Source: Reticulitermes speratus
Taxonomy: Eukaryota > Arthropoda > Insecta > Blattodea > Rhinotermitidae
DNA: 64,000 nucleotides
Direction of reading: 5' to 3'
NCBI GenBank assembly: GCA_021186555.1
Contig: JAJKFL010000014.1
Location: forward strand, 43,546,700-43,610,699
Shown: piece by piece, positions 10,858 through 21,298 of the stretch
How positions within the stretch are numbered: the first letter of the stretch is position 1
Layout: each line of letters starts with the position of its first letter
Made by a program: the position numbers and the translations under genes
The notes under the pieces: model-generated
The model's database searches: none
What the model was told of the DNA's origin: nothing
What the model saw: only the letters and a program-made list of their open reading frames with translations

Positions 10858-11640
10858 AATCTGAAGAAATCATTGTACTGACGACGAGCAGCACTGAAAG
10901 AAAGTGATAAACATATTCACGAATTTATTTACAAAATTTTGATGCGGCCACATGGCACAGAGTTATGTCAGCAAAGGCAATATTATAGTGATTTAAAAAA
11001 GTATTTTGACAGTTTATTGTGCAGTTGGTAGTGTTGAAATGTTCCGCTCTAATAGCAAGGTGTTTGTGGAATGACGTCAAGGAGTTAATGGGATATTGTT
11101 CTGAAGATTTATATCAACGCGGATTGCATAATTTCGAAAGATCAATCAGTGATCTCCACAGCTATGGGTTTCATCCTGATAAATTTAAATCATGAAGTCT
11201 GCGAAATAATTTGAAACTTGGGAAACATCTTAGCTAGAAAAGAGACCTGTGTCGAGACGACCGGTCGTAGGATCCTTGCAAAGTTCCACATTTCTAAAAA
11301 CAATATGAAATTATTATTTTGTTCAATGCTCCCCGATATCTGAAAGAATATTACTTTCTTTGGAAATTTCCAAGTTTCGCCCGCTTGTCCTTCTGATAAT
11401 AGTAGTATAAAGATGAAGATAATTATGGAGCGTTGGACAAGGAAAACGGCTGTACCTGGAAAAACCCTGTCCCAGTGCCAATTTTTGAAACCACAAATCT
11501 CATATGCACTGGCCTGGGATCGAAAAGTGCTGGCACGGCTAGAGGCCGCAGACTAGTTGCTTGAGCCCTCGTACGGTGAATTGCTAAACTTGATCTACAT
11601 GATACTAGAAAGTCAGTACTTACGTCACTCCAAAACCTGA
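10858..11640. other. AT-rich spacer with possible SINE C remnant
   Basis: Mostly featureless. 11450-11560 on the minus strand weakly resembles SINE family C (GATCG near a CCAGTGC/ACAAATCTCA context), but the B box is mutated and I would not insist on it. Confidence 0.35.
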
Positions 11641-11719
11641 GTTTGTGGTTAATTATATTTGATTATATTTGTAGTCAGACAAATGTACAATTTAATCACA
11701 TTAATTGTGTAATTTCACT

Positions 11720-11764
11720 GTGCTAAATGTTTCGAACCCTTAATTTGGGCTCATCCTCAGGGAC
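11720..11764 (-). ncRNA. Hammerhead-like motif, left arm
   Basis: On the minus strand: GTCC, CTGAGGA, T, hairpin GAGCCC...GGGTTC, GAAAC, ATT, TTA, GCAC. The cleavage triplet position and one stem I base differ from the right arm, so this copy is probably weakened. Confidence 0.4.
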
Positions 11765-11916
11765 TCATCTCATTACACACTATTTACAGCAAATGGTACA
11801 ATTCTTTACATAAAAAACATAAATTCTTTACAATTGTGCATATATAAAAAATTCATGTTTTACTATGTAAAGAATTGTACCAGTTGGTGTAAATAGTGTG
11901 TAATTTGAGATGATGA

Positions 11917-11961
11917 GTCCCTGAGGATGAACCCAAATTAAGTGTTCGAAACATGTAGGAC
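11917..11961 (+). ncRNA. Hammerhead-like motif, right arm
   Basis: GTCC at 11917-11920 pairs perfectly with GGAC at 11958-11961 as stem I. Between them lie CTGAGGA, an extra T, stem II GAACCC/GTGTTC with one mismatch, GAAAC, AT and the cleavage triplet GTA. The order is that of a type I hammerhead with a minimal stem III. Confidence 0.6.
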
Positions 11962-12029
11962 AGTGAAATTACACAATTAATGTGATTAAATTGTACATTT
12001 TTCGGACTACAAATATAGAGATAAAATGT

Positions 12030-12885
12030 ACGGAATGAATAACATTAAGCTGTATATATTATTTGTTGTCAGAACATTACGTAACATATAAATACATTGT
12101 GTGTCTAAGACGTTCTCTGTTCTTGTGTAAGTAGGCGGTACATAGACAACTGTACTGTTGATAGACGTTACAGTGTGATGTGGAGACCCCTGTCCAAGTT
12201 ACTGCAGGAGAGAAGACCAAAACTATATCCGACTATTGTTACAAGTGATGGGTTCAGTGTGGGTAGGGAACCAGACGCCACTTCGTCTTATCTCACCAAA
12301 TACAAAACGTCTTCTGTGCCTATCTACTTTATAAACGAAATTCAGGTTATACAGAAAGGCTACTACGGCGACACGGATATCTTACGTGAACATGAATTGC
12401 AGTCGAGATTTGTATCTAAATTTAAACTGTCTGAATGTGAAAGTTGATCTGTCAACCAAAGGGAAGAATATGGTTGAAGGTGTTGGACTGTGGCCTTTTA
12501 GACGTGCTGTGTGCTGAAGCTGTTCCGACGTTTCGGGCCACGCCGCATTCATTATTTTCAACCTGAAGATGATGACTGCAAAATGCGCTTAAAATTTGGA
12601 CCAGCTTTAAAATTCGAAGCTGCTGAATTCCGAAAGCCAAATTGCAGCATTGAGGAAATGGGTAGCTCAAGAACGGGACTCTGAGAAACAGAAAGCGCCA
12701 AGAGGTTGCAGAAATTTAAAGTTGCGTGACATTTCTGGCTACTGATAAAACATACATTGACAGTAAGTGCCATGTGTCAGTCAGAAGACGCATTCCAAAA
12801 AGCGTTGTTCATAAATGAAGAAACAGCGGACAACTGTCATCAGGCGTGACTACCTGCATTATAACCGAAAATAAAATCGTTTCGA
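12030..12885. other. Spacer with an unrecognised 90-codon open frame
   Basis: 12175-12447 (+) is open for 90 codons, starting MMWRPLSK and including a YPTIVTSDG stretch; I do not recognise it. The sequence after it could continue in shifted frames, so a decayed transposon or pseudogene fragment is possible. 12520-12600 contains GACGTTTCGGGCC, faintly like a ribozyme-element end. Confidence 0.3.
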
Positions 12886-12889
12886 AAAG

Positions 12890-13160
12890 CTGGTGGGCCG
12901 CGATAGCTCAGTCGGTATAGCGACTTGCTACCTGCTGGACGGTCCGGGGATCGAATCCCGGTGGGGGGCGAGATTTTCCGCACCTGTCCAGACCGTCCCA
13001 GGGGCCCACCTAGCCTCCTATAAATGGGTAAAGCAGTCGGGGCGTGAAATTGACCATCCACCCTCGTCTAGTGCCGAGGTTAAAGAAAGAGTAGAGCTAT
13101 ACCTCTACTCCCCCTCTGGGACTTCAAGGCCGTTCTAGGGAGAACTTTACCTTTACCTTT
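12890..13160 (+). mobile_element. SINE family A, near full length
   Basis: The tRNA-like head has A box GATAGCTCAGTCGG (12901-12914) and B box GGATCGAATCC (12949-12959). The body follows: CCTGTCCAGACCGTCCCAGG, TGACCATCCACCC, CTAGTGCCGAGGTTAAAGAA, GAGCTATACCTCTACTCCCC, and a 3' end of ACTTTACCTTTACCTTTG. GAAAAG occurs on both sides (12884-12889 and 13161-13166) as a short possible TSD. Confidence 0.85.
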
Positions 13161-13374
13161 GAAAAGAGGCATAGGGGCGTGCCTGGCCGTCTGTCTCCCT
13201 GTTCCAGGTCGTCGTTGCGGTGACAGTTGACTGAGGCCTCTGGCAAGACCGCCCGTTACAATGTTCATAATGTTTCGAAAGGTAGCGCAACGAAAAAAAC
13301 TTTCAAGGAGTTCTAAACTTGTAAAAATTGTGTAAATTGAACAGAAGTGTTTGTATCATCATCATTATCATCAG

Positions 13375-13682
13375 TAGCACTACAGCCCTTGGTGTAAGTG
13401 TAAAAAATAGTCTGTATACTGACTGGGCTACAGGTCGATCGCTCCTGGCTTCGATTCCAGGCACCTTCAAAATATTTTCTTTGTACAAAAAATACACGCC
13501 GGCTATGGGGTCCATCCGGTCGCCTGTACAAAGTATAACGGAGCGGGGGGGGGGGGTACAGCGGCTGGGGCTTTTATTTGACCACTCACCTCTGTCTAGT
13601 GCCGAGTTTGAGAATGGCTGGCGCTATACCTCTACGCCCCCTATAAGCCTTCATGGCGTCGACAGGGATTATCTTACTTAAG
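13375..13682 (+). mobile_element. SINE family A, diverged copy
   Basis: The head is mutated (ACTGGGCTACAGGTCGATCG, CTTCGATTCCAGG), followed by the family A body: GGGGTCCATCCGGTCGCCTG, TTTGACCACTCACCTCTGTC, TAGTGCCGAG, CTATACCTCTACGCCCCC, CATGGCGTCGACAGGGATTA. A G-homopolymer lies at about 13548-13556. Confidence 0.65.
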
Positions 13683-13754
13683 CTCTTGAAAATTCTGGTT
13701 GGAGAAATCTGAACGTCAGGGATCTCTTGGAGGGACTACATGAATATGTAAAGT

Positions 13755-13962
13755 TCACCCTAAAACAGGCCTACTCTTTCTTTAACCTCGGCGCTAGATG
13801 GGGTGGGTGGTCAAAGCCACGCCCCGGACGCTTTACCCCCGGGAATGACCCGGTACCCATTGTACAGGAGACTGGGTAGGCCCCAGGGCCGGACTGGACA
13901 AGTACTGAAAATCTCGCTCCCAACGGGATTCGATCCCCGGACAGTCCAGCTCGTAATTAAGT
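13755..13962 (-). mobile_element. SINE family A, truncated
   Basis: The reverse orientation shows CTTTAACCTCGGCGCTAGAT, CGCTTTACCCCCGGGAATGA, GACTGGGTAGGCCCC, then ATTCGATCCCCGGACAGTCC (B box region). The 5' tRNA-like A box is missing. Confidence 0.7.
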
Positions 13963-13989
13963 ATGCAGTCGTATTAAAATTAATATTAA

Positions 13990-14225
13990 CTAAATGCTGG
14001 AACATAATGGTGTGGAGGGAAATACACAAAGGGTTTTGTGGGGAAACCTGAAAGAGAGAGAGAGAGAAATTGGAAGACTTAGGCGTAGATGGAAAGATTA
14101 CATTGAAGCGAGTCTTAAATAAGTAGGCCTAAGGCACTGAGGTAAATGTTTTGACGTGAGAGGGAAAGTGTCAGGCGGTGGCAGAGGATCACAAAATGAA
14201 GAGATGCATGTTTAATTACGCCAAG
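13990..14225 (+). mobile_element. LINE 3'-region fragment with GA microsatellite
   Basis: It resembles the LINE block GGGTTTTGTGGGGAAACCTG, then (GA)n at about 14052-14067, TTAGGCGTAGATGGAAAGAT and GAGTCTTAAATAAGT. The GA expansion lies at the same LINE position (after the VGKPE-like codons) that became a 40 bp satellite at 9.6-10.3 kb. Confidence 0.55.
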
Positions 14226-14364
14226 GAGGATCAAATTACCTGTTATGAATTTAAAAATGCACACAAAGTTTTGGTTGGAGGACCTGAAGTGAAGAAAAAT
14301 AAGCGAAATACAAATAGGTAAGTTTGTCCTCTGGAAGAACGTAAGAATAACAGGTTTGTAGATC

Positions 14365-14578
14365 CAATTATTCTTAACCTCGGCACTAAATAGAGGTAAA
14401 TAATGAGCTTCAAGCTCCGTCCGCTTTACCCCAGTATCAAGTGAACAGGAGACTGGGTTGTCCCCGGAGCCAGTCTGGACATTTTGGAGAAGAAACATTG
14501 TCTTGCCCTTACCGTGAATCGAACCCCGGATAATCCAGCCTATAGACTACTCACTGTAGTGACTGAGCTATATGGGAT
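14365..14578 (-). mobile_element. SINE family A, old copy
   Basis: Reverse-strand order: TTAACCTCGGCACTAAATAG, CCGCTTTACCCCAGTATC, ACAGGAGACTGGGTTGTCCC, GTGAATCGAACCCCGGATAA (B box) and TGACTGAGCTATATGGGATC (A box). Both promoter boxes are mutated but placed correctly. Confidence 0.7.
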
Positions 14579-14843
14579 CCCTCAAAATTTATGTAATCAT
14601 GTTGAAATTAAAATTAAAGAAAGAATGGCGTATGTGGACTTGATTGGTTGGCAATGTAGCCCACCAGCTGTGTTATGTGAACCTTCAGGTTCCTTGGAAA
14701 GAAATGAAATTCTGTACTAGCTGCTTGAAGCAATTTCTCAGTTGCTCTGCACCGTGATGTTGTTAACCTGCTTACATTTCTTCTTTACGCTTTACGAAAT
14801 ACTAAATCATGCTGGTTATATCGATTTAGCTGTTTCGTAAATA

Positions 14844-15254
14844 AATAATAATAATAATTCTTGGCTCAACAGCCCAGTATGGGCCTGGGCCTCCTCTTGC
14901 CTCCTCTTGTCGAGGTTACTAAGTCATGCGCATTCATGGCAGCTGGTGACCGGCCAGCTAGCCGCGCTTAGTGTTCTATCGATCCTGATGTGCACGCCAG
15001 AGCCATGTGGCAGGCAGTCAGGAGACTTGGATGAGAAATGGAGGCAATTTGGCTTACGCAACATTTTTATTCATGCCCGTAAGGTTCTTTTACATGCCGT
15101 AAATCTACGACATGGGACCGACGGCTTTACTTCCCCTCCGAAGGAAGTTGTGCTACGGATTTTTATCATCCTTAAAAATCCATCGGTCGGGATCGAACCC
15201 GCGAACCTTGGGTCCAGTGGCGAGCACGCTAACCACTAGTCCACCGAGGTCGAC
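14844..15254 (-). mobile_element. SINE family E, full length with 14 bp TSD
   Basis: The reverse complement begins GGTCGACCTCGGTGGACTAG and TGGTTAGCGTGCTCGC (A box region), then B box GGTTCGATCCC, a body with ACGGCATGTAAAAGAACCTT and CCATTTCTCATCCAAG, and an (ATT)n end. CTGTTTCGTAAATA flanks it perfectly at 14830-14843 and 15255-15268, so this is a young, complete retroposition. Confidence 0.9.
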
Positions 15255-15424
15255 CTGTTTCGTAAATACATGAAGAATTTTACACGGCGATGACCTTCTG
15301 TTATTTCCTTCGTTTAATGCACTGGAAACACAAGGAAGCCGCCATGTCCGACGGAGCGACGTAGTGGAGAGTAATGACAGATCTGCGTAAATAACGACAA
15401 TTGTATCAGTGGAAGTATTCAATG

Positions 15425-15835
15425 AAGATGAGTGGCCAGCTTCACGCTCCGGCCTCTTTATCCTCAGGAAAATATCAGGTACCCAATCAATAGGAGCTGT
15501 GTCGTCCCAGCCACAGAATGGACACTAAAGACGAGGTAACAGGAACCTGAAGGTCAGCGACCACAAGAAACTGACGCCGTATATTTGTCGATGTTTCGGA
15601 GCAACTTGCTGCCTCCAACTTCAGTGTTATACCCTGAACATTGAGGCAGTCCCTTCCTCCGAAATGTCGGTAAATTTCTCCTAGGTTACAAGACGTCGTT
15701 TCCCGGGAGACGTAATGTTCACAGTCACCGCCATGAGGATTTCAAACCTTGCAGGAAAACGCACTTCTTTGCCGTATATCAAACCCCCGATCCTCTGGTC
15801 ATCCAGCCTGTAGTCTATTCACTAATTAGAATTAT
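15425..15835 (-). mobile_element. SINE family A split by a ribozyme-type insertion
   Basis: 15430-15535 is the family A body (CAGCTTCACGCTCCGGCCTC, AGGAGCTGTGTCGTCCCAGC), and 15725-15835 its head with CCCGATCCTCTGG and CAGCCTGTAGTCTATTCACT. Between them, about 190 bp contain two inverted, decayed element ends (GATGTTTCGGAGCAACTTGC on one side, CCTCCGAAATGTCGGTAAAT on the other). Confidence 0.5.
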
Positions 15836-15964
15836 CTATTGTTAGGAGTTTTATTAAAATTTATTATTGAAATCTGCATGTGCTTTTAGTTTTGTAACGA
15901 TTTTCAAAAAGCAGGAGCTACAACGTGACCAAACAGCAGTGGTTGCTATAGCAACGTTTAAAAT

Positions 15965-16165
15965 ATCCGTGATATCAGGCTTCCGCTGCGATGTTGATGA
16001 GATCTGCGCTCCTCTGGGATTTACGCAGTGTCGAGTGGTAATCCTTTACCGACGTTTCGGGACAACGTATCGGTTCCATCTTTAAGGGTCAAGAAGTCCA
16101 AGAAACGTAGGTGAAGGATTACAATTCGACGCTGAGTAATATCACAGAAGAGGGCAGATGTCATT
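15965..16165. mobile_element. Family E inverted-repeat element
   Basis: The minus-strand arm (15965-16100) carries the family body (CTTCCGCTGCGATGTTGATG, GAGTGGTAATCC) and the ribozyme-like motif. An inverted plus-strand arm (16102-16165) starts at GAAACGTAGGTGAAGG and runs through ACAATTCGACGCTGAG to CACAGAAGAGGGCAG. The right arm therefore lacks the upstream half of the motif. Confidence 0.6.
16048..16089 (-). ncRNA. Hammerhead-like motif, family E, mutated
   Basis: Minus strand: ACC, CT, TAAAGA (expected TGAAGA), A-less hairpin GGAACC...GTCCC with a mismatch, GAAAC, GTC, GGT. Stem I ACC/GGT is intact, but the core G-to-A change makes activity unlikely. Confidence 0.4.
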
Positions 16166-16715
16166 TAAAATAATTATTTCCTTTTTTTAATTCCTTAAAT
16201 ATTCAGAAAATGATTTGTCCCTGTGTTATTCAATTTCGATCACGGAAGGTTGCCTGTCCAGTGAATGGTCAAAATCGCCTGCTTTCTTCATTTCGATCGT
16301 CAGCTCTGAGCCTAACAACTCAATTAAGCATGTTCGAGAAAAGATTGTTTGTAACATTTACACCACTTAATTGGTTCCTTCATTAATTGAACTGAATTAA
16401 TGACTTCAATTTAATTCAGCCTCATACACACGTGCAGCGAATTTCATTATGGTGCGCCACCACATCCATCCATTCTTTGAAAACATTGAACGGTCATGTG
16501 TATGGCGGGCGATGGTGGGAAATATAAGAGAAGGGTTCCTGTTTCAAAGACAAAAAATTCCGGCTGTAAAACTGCTAGCCACAAAACATGTCTAATTACG
16601 AATGCCTTTAACAGGGGCGTAAATACTGTGGTGCGGGGGTTTACGGTCTGTTCCGAGCTCTGAAACTGGGGGGGGGGTATTTTTGTTACCATTTCATGTG
16701 TCTTGATTTTCTATT
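16166..16715. other. Spacer, no recognised feature
   Basis: AT-rich, with a short poly-G run at about 16669-16677. The 81-codon minus frame at 16447-16692 has no recognisable motif. Confidence 0.5.
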
Positions 16716-16721
16716 ACATAT

Positions 16722-16985
16722 CCATAGCCGGAAGGTTGCGGGTTCGATTCCCAATGGTGTCATGCGAATTTTTCATTGACAATTCCGGTCGCACTATGGC
16801 CCTGGGGTCGACTCAGCCTGTAACAGAAATGAGTACCAGGAATATTTTTAGAGGTAAAGGCGGCCGGTGCGTAGGGCTGACAACCCTGCCACCTTCATGT
16901 TCCTATTGCTTGAAATCTGTGAGCCTCAACCTCCTGGAACCCTAAGTGTCTGTCCAGGTCTGTAATGGGATTGCTTTACCTTTCA
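16722..16985 (+). mobile_element. SINE family B, 5'-truncated head
   Basis: It starts at CATAGCCGGAAGGTTGCGGG and GTTCGATTCCCAATGGTGTC (B box), then CGGTCGCACTATGGCCCTGG, GTCGACTCAGCCTG, GAGTACCAGGAATA, AAAGGCGGCCGGTGCGTAGG, CAACCTCCTGGAACCCTAAG and a GGGATTGCTTTACCTTTC end. The A-box half of the tRNA-like head is missing. Confidence 0.8.
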
Positions 16986-17067
16986 TATATATACGTGTTT
17001 CTGAAGTGTGTTATATCAAATCAGTCTCAATTGCCATGATTACAAGCTTCGGTATATCAGTCTGTCG

Positions 17068-17215
17068 GTAGCCGGGATAGCTCAGTCGGTATAGCGGCTA
17101 GGTTACTGGTTGGTGTAGGGGAGAGTCGGGTTTTGATTACGGACGGAGGCTTCGAAAATTCTCTTCGCCACCGTATTCAGACCAGCTGACGTCTCATCCA
17201 ACCTGCTGTACTATG
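17068..17215 (+). mobile_element. SINE family A head, truncated
   Basis: A box GATAGCTCAGTCGGTATAGC is well preserved at 17078-17097. The following GGGTTTTGATTACGGACGGA is a mutated B-box region and ATTCAGACCAGCTGACG matches the body start. The SINE body beyond is lost. Confidence 0.6.
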
Positions 17216-17556
17216 AATACCGGGAGACTACATGTGCCACGATATGAAGTTGCAGATGAGGGAAACAAAGGAACTATTTTATTGTGCTTACATTGGATAA
17301 GTACTGGTTATTAGTCTGTACAGGGATATATCTGTGCATTGAGACACGTGTCTTGTAAGTTAGTTAACGTCTTATAAATTGTTACAAGTACGTCGTCTTG
17401 ATGGAAATCTTATAGTAAATGAAAACATGCTGAGTTGTGTAAAGTAATTTAACAGTGTGTTGTATAATATTGTGTTTTGATGTATTGTTTATTTTATTTA
17501 TTGCGAAATGTAAAACAACCCATAAAATAATGTGGATGTTACTAAAATTTTCAAAG
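17216..17556. other. AT-rich spacer
   Basis: No open frame, repeat or tRNA-like signature is visible. Confidence 0.5.
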
Positions 17557-18058
17557 CCCTCTGGTTACTATATATACCACAAGTTTTAACATTCACAAAT
17601 TCTACGTTCTGCCCACACAGTGTATTTATGTGTTTGTGTGGATCTCAGAACAAACAGCGATTATTTCACTGTACACATTAACTGACTGGTTTGTATAACT
17701 GAGACGGGTGTGTTTACTGCGCGGTACGGACTGTATTTATGTGTTTTGTGTGGATCTCAGAACAAACAGCGATTATTTCACTGTACAGCATTAACTGACT
17801 GGTTTGTATAACTGAGACGGAGTGTGTTTACTGCGCGGTACGGACGTATTTATGTGTTGTGTGATCTCAGACAAACAGCGATATTTCATGTACAACATTA
17901 ATGTATGGTTTGTTACTGAACGGTGTGTTTACTGCGCGTACGGATGTATTTGGTTTTGTGTGGATCTCAGAACAAACAGCGATTATTTCACTGTACAGCA
18001 TTAACTGACTGGTTTGTATAACCGAGAATGTGTATGTTTACTGCGCGGTACGGATTGA
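17557..18058. repeat. Tandem ~113 bp units (composite element, copy 1)
   Basis: About four units contain TGTATTTATGTGTTTTGTGT, GGATCTCAGAACAAACAGCG, ATTATTTCACTGTACA, TTAACTGACTGGTTTGTATA and TGTTTACTGCGCGGTACGGA. The unit at about 17843-17942 has many single-base deletions compared with its neighbours. The left flank (CTGGTTACTATATATACCAC, TTCTACGTTCTGCCCACACA) recurs at 40.63 kb. Confidence 0.9.
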
Positions 18059-18099
18059 ACCTTTAAATATTAATTCGTGTTCTTATTAGATGATAACAT

Positions 18100-18385
18100 T
18101 TTAAAAGGCTGTGCCATGCTTCAGACGGCTGGTCCTTGGTCTCTCACTGCCGAGGCATGTGTTCGATCCCGGGCCAGTCCTTGTGGGATTTGTGGTGGAC
18201 AAAGTGATATTGAGATGAGGTTTCCTCCCAGTACTTCAGTTTTCCCCTGTCAGTACCACTCCACCAATGCTTCATACTCATCTTTATCTACATGTTGCTC
18301 TTACCGGAAGGACAAAAGGGCGAAGCCTGGGAAACTTCAAAAAACAATGTTCTTTCGGAAAACGGGGAGCACTGGGTAGAAAACT
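18100..18385 (+). mobile_element. SINE family C
   Basis: The head has TGTGTTCGATCCCGGGCCAG (B box), followed by CTTGTGGGATTTGTGGTGGA, CCCCTGTCAGTACCACTCCA, CTCATCTTTATCTACATGTT, GGAAGGACAAAAGGGCGAAG and TTCTTTCGGAAAACGGGGAG. It lies directly downstream of the 113 bp units, as at 41.1 kb. Confidence 0.75.
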
Positions 18386-18995
18386 ACTTTCACTTGTTCT
18401 TTAAACGATGAATTGATGTTTCAGTGTTCATTAACACACAACAAGAGTAAAACACCTTGTATGGAAATAGCAATATGAGTCTATTCGAAAGACGTTATTG
18501 CCGATGGTCTGCTGTGAGCAGTGGGGAACCTGACCTTTAGTTGCAAGTGAACACGGGTTCGTGCCTGGGGCCGCACGTTTAGCAACAAGTTATAACATCG
18601 TCCGTCGCGCATGCTCTGACGTCTTGTTCAGTTGTTATCAAGCTCGTTCGGAGACTTTGTTCGGGTTATCTTATTTGTGGTTTTCCAACGTCTCCTCTTC
18701 CTTCGTGATGTTCACTGTCGTAACATTGTTGGTGATATTTCGGACCAAATTCTTCTCACAATGTGTTGACGATTTTATTTGCATTTTGACCCTTACTTTA
18801 AACAGGGAGATGTGCCCGGTGTACGCCCGGGATAGTGTCGCTTTCCTTTTCAATATTACAGCCTGCAGTGGTTTTAAAGAAGGAATGGGATTTGTGTGGA
18901 ATTAAAATTTGCACTTGTGATGAATGGAATCAAGTTATGAACTTTCAGCAGGGCGTAACACTTCTGGCGCCTTGCGTCTACTACTGTGTCTACTA
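18386..18995. other. Spacer with unrecognised 114-codon frame
   Basis: 18561-18905 (+) is open for 114 codons, starting MPGAARLATSYN, with a hydrophobic middle (SSFVMFTVVTLLVIFRTKFF). I see no family match, and an overlapping minus frame exists. Probably chance, though it is one of the few sizeable frames outside repeats. Confidence 0.3.
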
Positions 18996-18999
18996 TTGC

Positions 19000-19207
19000 T
19001 GAAAGCTTTCTAAGTATTTTAAGGCTATTACTAGACGAATGAAAGAGTATGAAGTATTGGTAGAATGATACTAACAGGGCAACACAAGTACTCGGAGGAA
19101 GACCCTTCCCAGTGCCACTCTGTCCAACATAAATCCCAAATGGACTTGGGTGTGATCGAACCGGGACCTCCGAGGTAAGAAGCTGGCGACTAACCTGCGC
19201 CATGCAG
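19000..19207 (-). mobile_element. SINE family C, diverged
   Basis: Reverse strand: CTAACCTGCGCCATG (A-box side), GTGATCGAACCGGGACC (B box), ATAAATCCCAAATGGACTTG, AGTACTCGGAGGAAGACCCT and ATGAAAGAGTATGAAGTATT, matching the family C order. Confidence 0.6.
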
Positions 19208-19382
19208 TAGATGTCTTAGCAGTCGCTCTGACGTCACAACAGACAGAGACATTTAAAATTACCGCATCTTCTTTCGAATAAGTTTATTTTTTATCTATTT
19301 TATATTTTTATCCGGTTATTTTCGACGTCATTTCGCTCTAAAAATCCTTATTAATTGCCTTTATGAAGTGGTTTTTAGGAGG
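19208..19382. other. Short AT-rich flank of the 8 bp array
   Basis: TTTTTATCTATTTTATATTT and similar AT-rich sequence. Nothing recognised. Confidence 0.5.
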
Positions 19383-19383
19383 G

Positions 19384-21298
19384 GGGAACTGTGCAACTGT
19401 GCAAATATGGAACTGTGCAACTGTGCAAATATGGAACTGTACAACTGTGCAACTGTGCAACTGTGCAAATATGGAACTGTGCAACTGTGCAACTGTGCAA
19501 CTGTGCATAATGAACTGTGTATATATGGAACTGTGCAACTGTGCAACTGTGCAACTGTGCATATATGGAACTGTGCAACTGTGCAACTGTGCAAATATGG
19601 AATTGTGCAACTGTGCAACTGTGCAACTGTGCAAATGTGCATATATGGAACTGTGTATATATGGAACTGTGCAACTGTGCAACTGTGCATATATGGAACT
19701 GTGCAACTGTGCAACTGTGCAACTGTGCAACTGTGCATATATGGAACTGTGTATATATGGAACTGTGCAAATGTGCAACTGTGCAACTGTGCATATATGG
19801 AACTGTGCAACTGTGCAGCTGTGCAACTGTGCATATATGGAACTGTGCAACTGTGCATATATGGAACTGTGTATATATGGAACTGTGCAACTGTGCAACT
19901 GTGCATATATGGAACTGTGCAACTGTGCAACTGTGAAACTGTGCAACTGTGCATATATGGAACTGTGTATATATGGAACTGTGCAACTGTGCATATATGG
20001 AACTGTGCAACTGTGCATATATGGAACTGTGCAACTGTGCAACTGTGAAACTGTGCAAACTGTGCATATATGGAACTGTGCAACTGTGCATATATGGAAC
20101 TGTGTAACTGTGCATATATGGAACTGTGCAACTGTGCAACTGTGAAACTGTGCAACTGTGCATATATGGAACTGTGCAACTGTGCAACTGTGAAACTGTT
20201 CAACTGTGCATATATGGAACTGTGCAACTGTGCATATATGGAACTGTGCAACTGTGCAAGTGACTGTGAACTGTGCAACTGTGCAACTGTGATATACTGT
20301 GCAACTGTGCAATTAATTGCATGGAACGTGAACTGTGCATGATATAAGGAACACGATGCAACTGTGATAACTGTCATGCATATATGGAACTGTGCAACTG
20401 TGCAACTGTGAGAACTGTGCAACTGTGCATATATGAAACTGTGCAACTGTGAGTCAACTGGATTTGAATTACTGCATTTGGAACTGTGCAACTGTGGTAA
20501 CTGTGCATATATTGTAAACGTGTTAAAACTGTGCAACTGTGCAATCTGCTGCAACTGTGCAACTGTGCAACTGTGCAATATATGGAACTGTGCAACTGTG
20601 CAACTGTGCAACTGTGCAACTGTGCAAACTGTGCAACTGTGCAACTGTGCAATATGGAACTGTGCAAACTGTGCAACTGTGCAATAATATGGAACTGTGC
20701 AACTGCGCAACTGTGCAACTGTGAAACTGTGCAACTGTGCATATATGGAACTGTGCAACTGTGCAACTGTGAAACGGTGCAACTGTGCATATATGGAACT
20801 GTGCAACTGTGTAACTGTGTAACTGTGCAACTGTGTAACTGTGTAACTGTGCAACTGTGTAACTGTGCAACTGTGCAAACTGTGCAACTGTGCAACTGTG
20901 TAACTGTGCAACTGTGCAACTGTGCAACTGTGCAACTGTGCAACTGTGCAACTGTGCAATTGTGCAACTGTGTAACTGTGCAACTGTGCAACTGTGCAAC
21001 TGTGTAACTGTGCAACTGTGTAACTGTGTAGCCTGTGCAGCTGTGTAACTGTGTAACTGTGCAACTGTGTAACTGTGCAACTGTGTAACTGTGCAACTGT
21101 GTAACTGTGTAACTGTGCAACTGTGTAACTGTGTAACTGTGCAACTGTGTAACTGTGCAACTGTGCAACTGTGCAACTGTGCAACTGTGCAACTGTGCAA
21201 ATATGGAACTGTGCAACTGTGCAAATATGGAACTGTGCAAATGTGCAACTGTGCAACTGTGCAAATGTGCAACTGTGCAAATATGGAAGTGTGCAACT
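19384..21298. repeat. 1.9 kb array of 8 bp unit CAACTGTG
   Basis: The core octamer GCAACTGT is interspersed with ATATATGGAACTGTGC variants (19.4-20.5 kb) and with GTAACTGT variants (20.8-21.2 kb). A disordered zone at about 20255-20545 has one-base shifts and unrelated inserts. Since 8 is not a multiple of 3, every frame repeats every 24 bp and stays open: hence the 646- and 324-codon minus frames and plus frames rich in QLCNC. They are artefacts. Confidence 0.97.

Larger units (their letters stand above)
11655..12020. mobile_element. Long inverted-repeat element with ribozyme-like arms
   Basis: The two arms (about 11665-11810 and 11865-12015) are inverted copies sharing GTACAATTTAATCACATTAA, the ribozyme-like motif and the CACTATTTACA-type segment. 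The middle is short and AT-rich, with no coding potential. The layout matches the elements at 23.3, 31.5, 49.0 and 62.9 kb. I could not identify a TSD. Confidence 0.65.

Noticed and set aside
12890..13160. Functional tRNA genes at SINE heads
   Set aside because: A and B boxes are present, but the acceptor and anticodon arms do not pair as in a true tRNA and a SINE body follows; the same applies to the other SINE copies.
18561..18905. 114-codon plus frame with a hydrophobic segment as a membrane protein gene
   Set aside because: No family resemblance and it overlaps an opposite frame; kept only as a note in the spacer entry.
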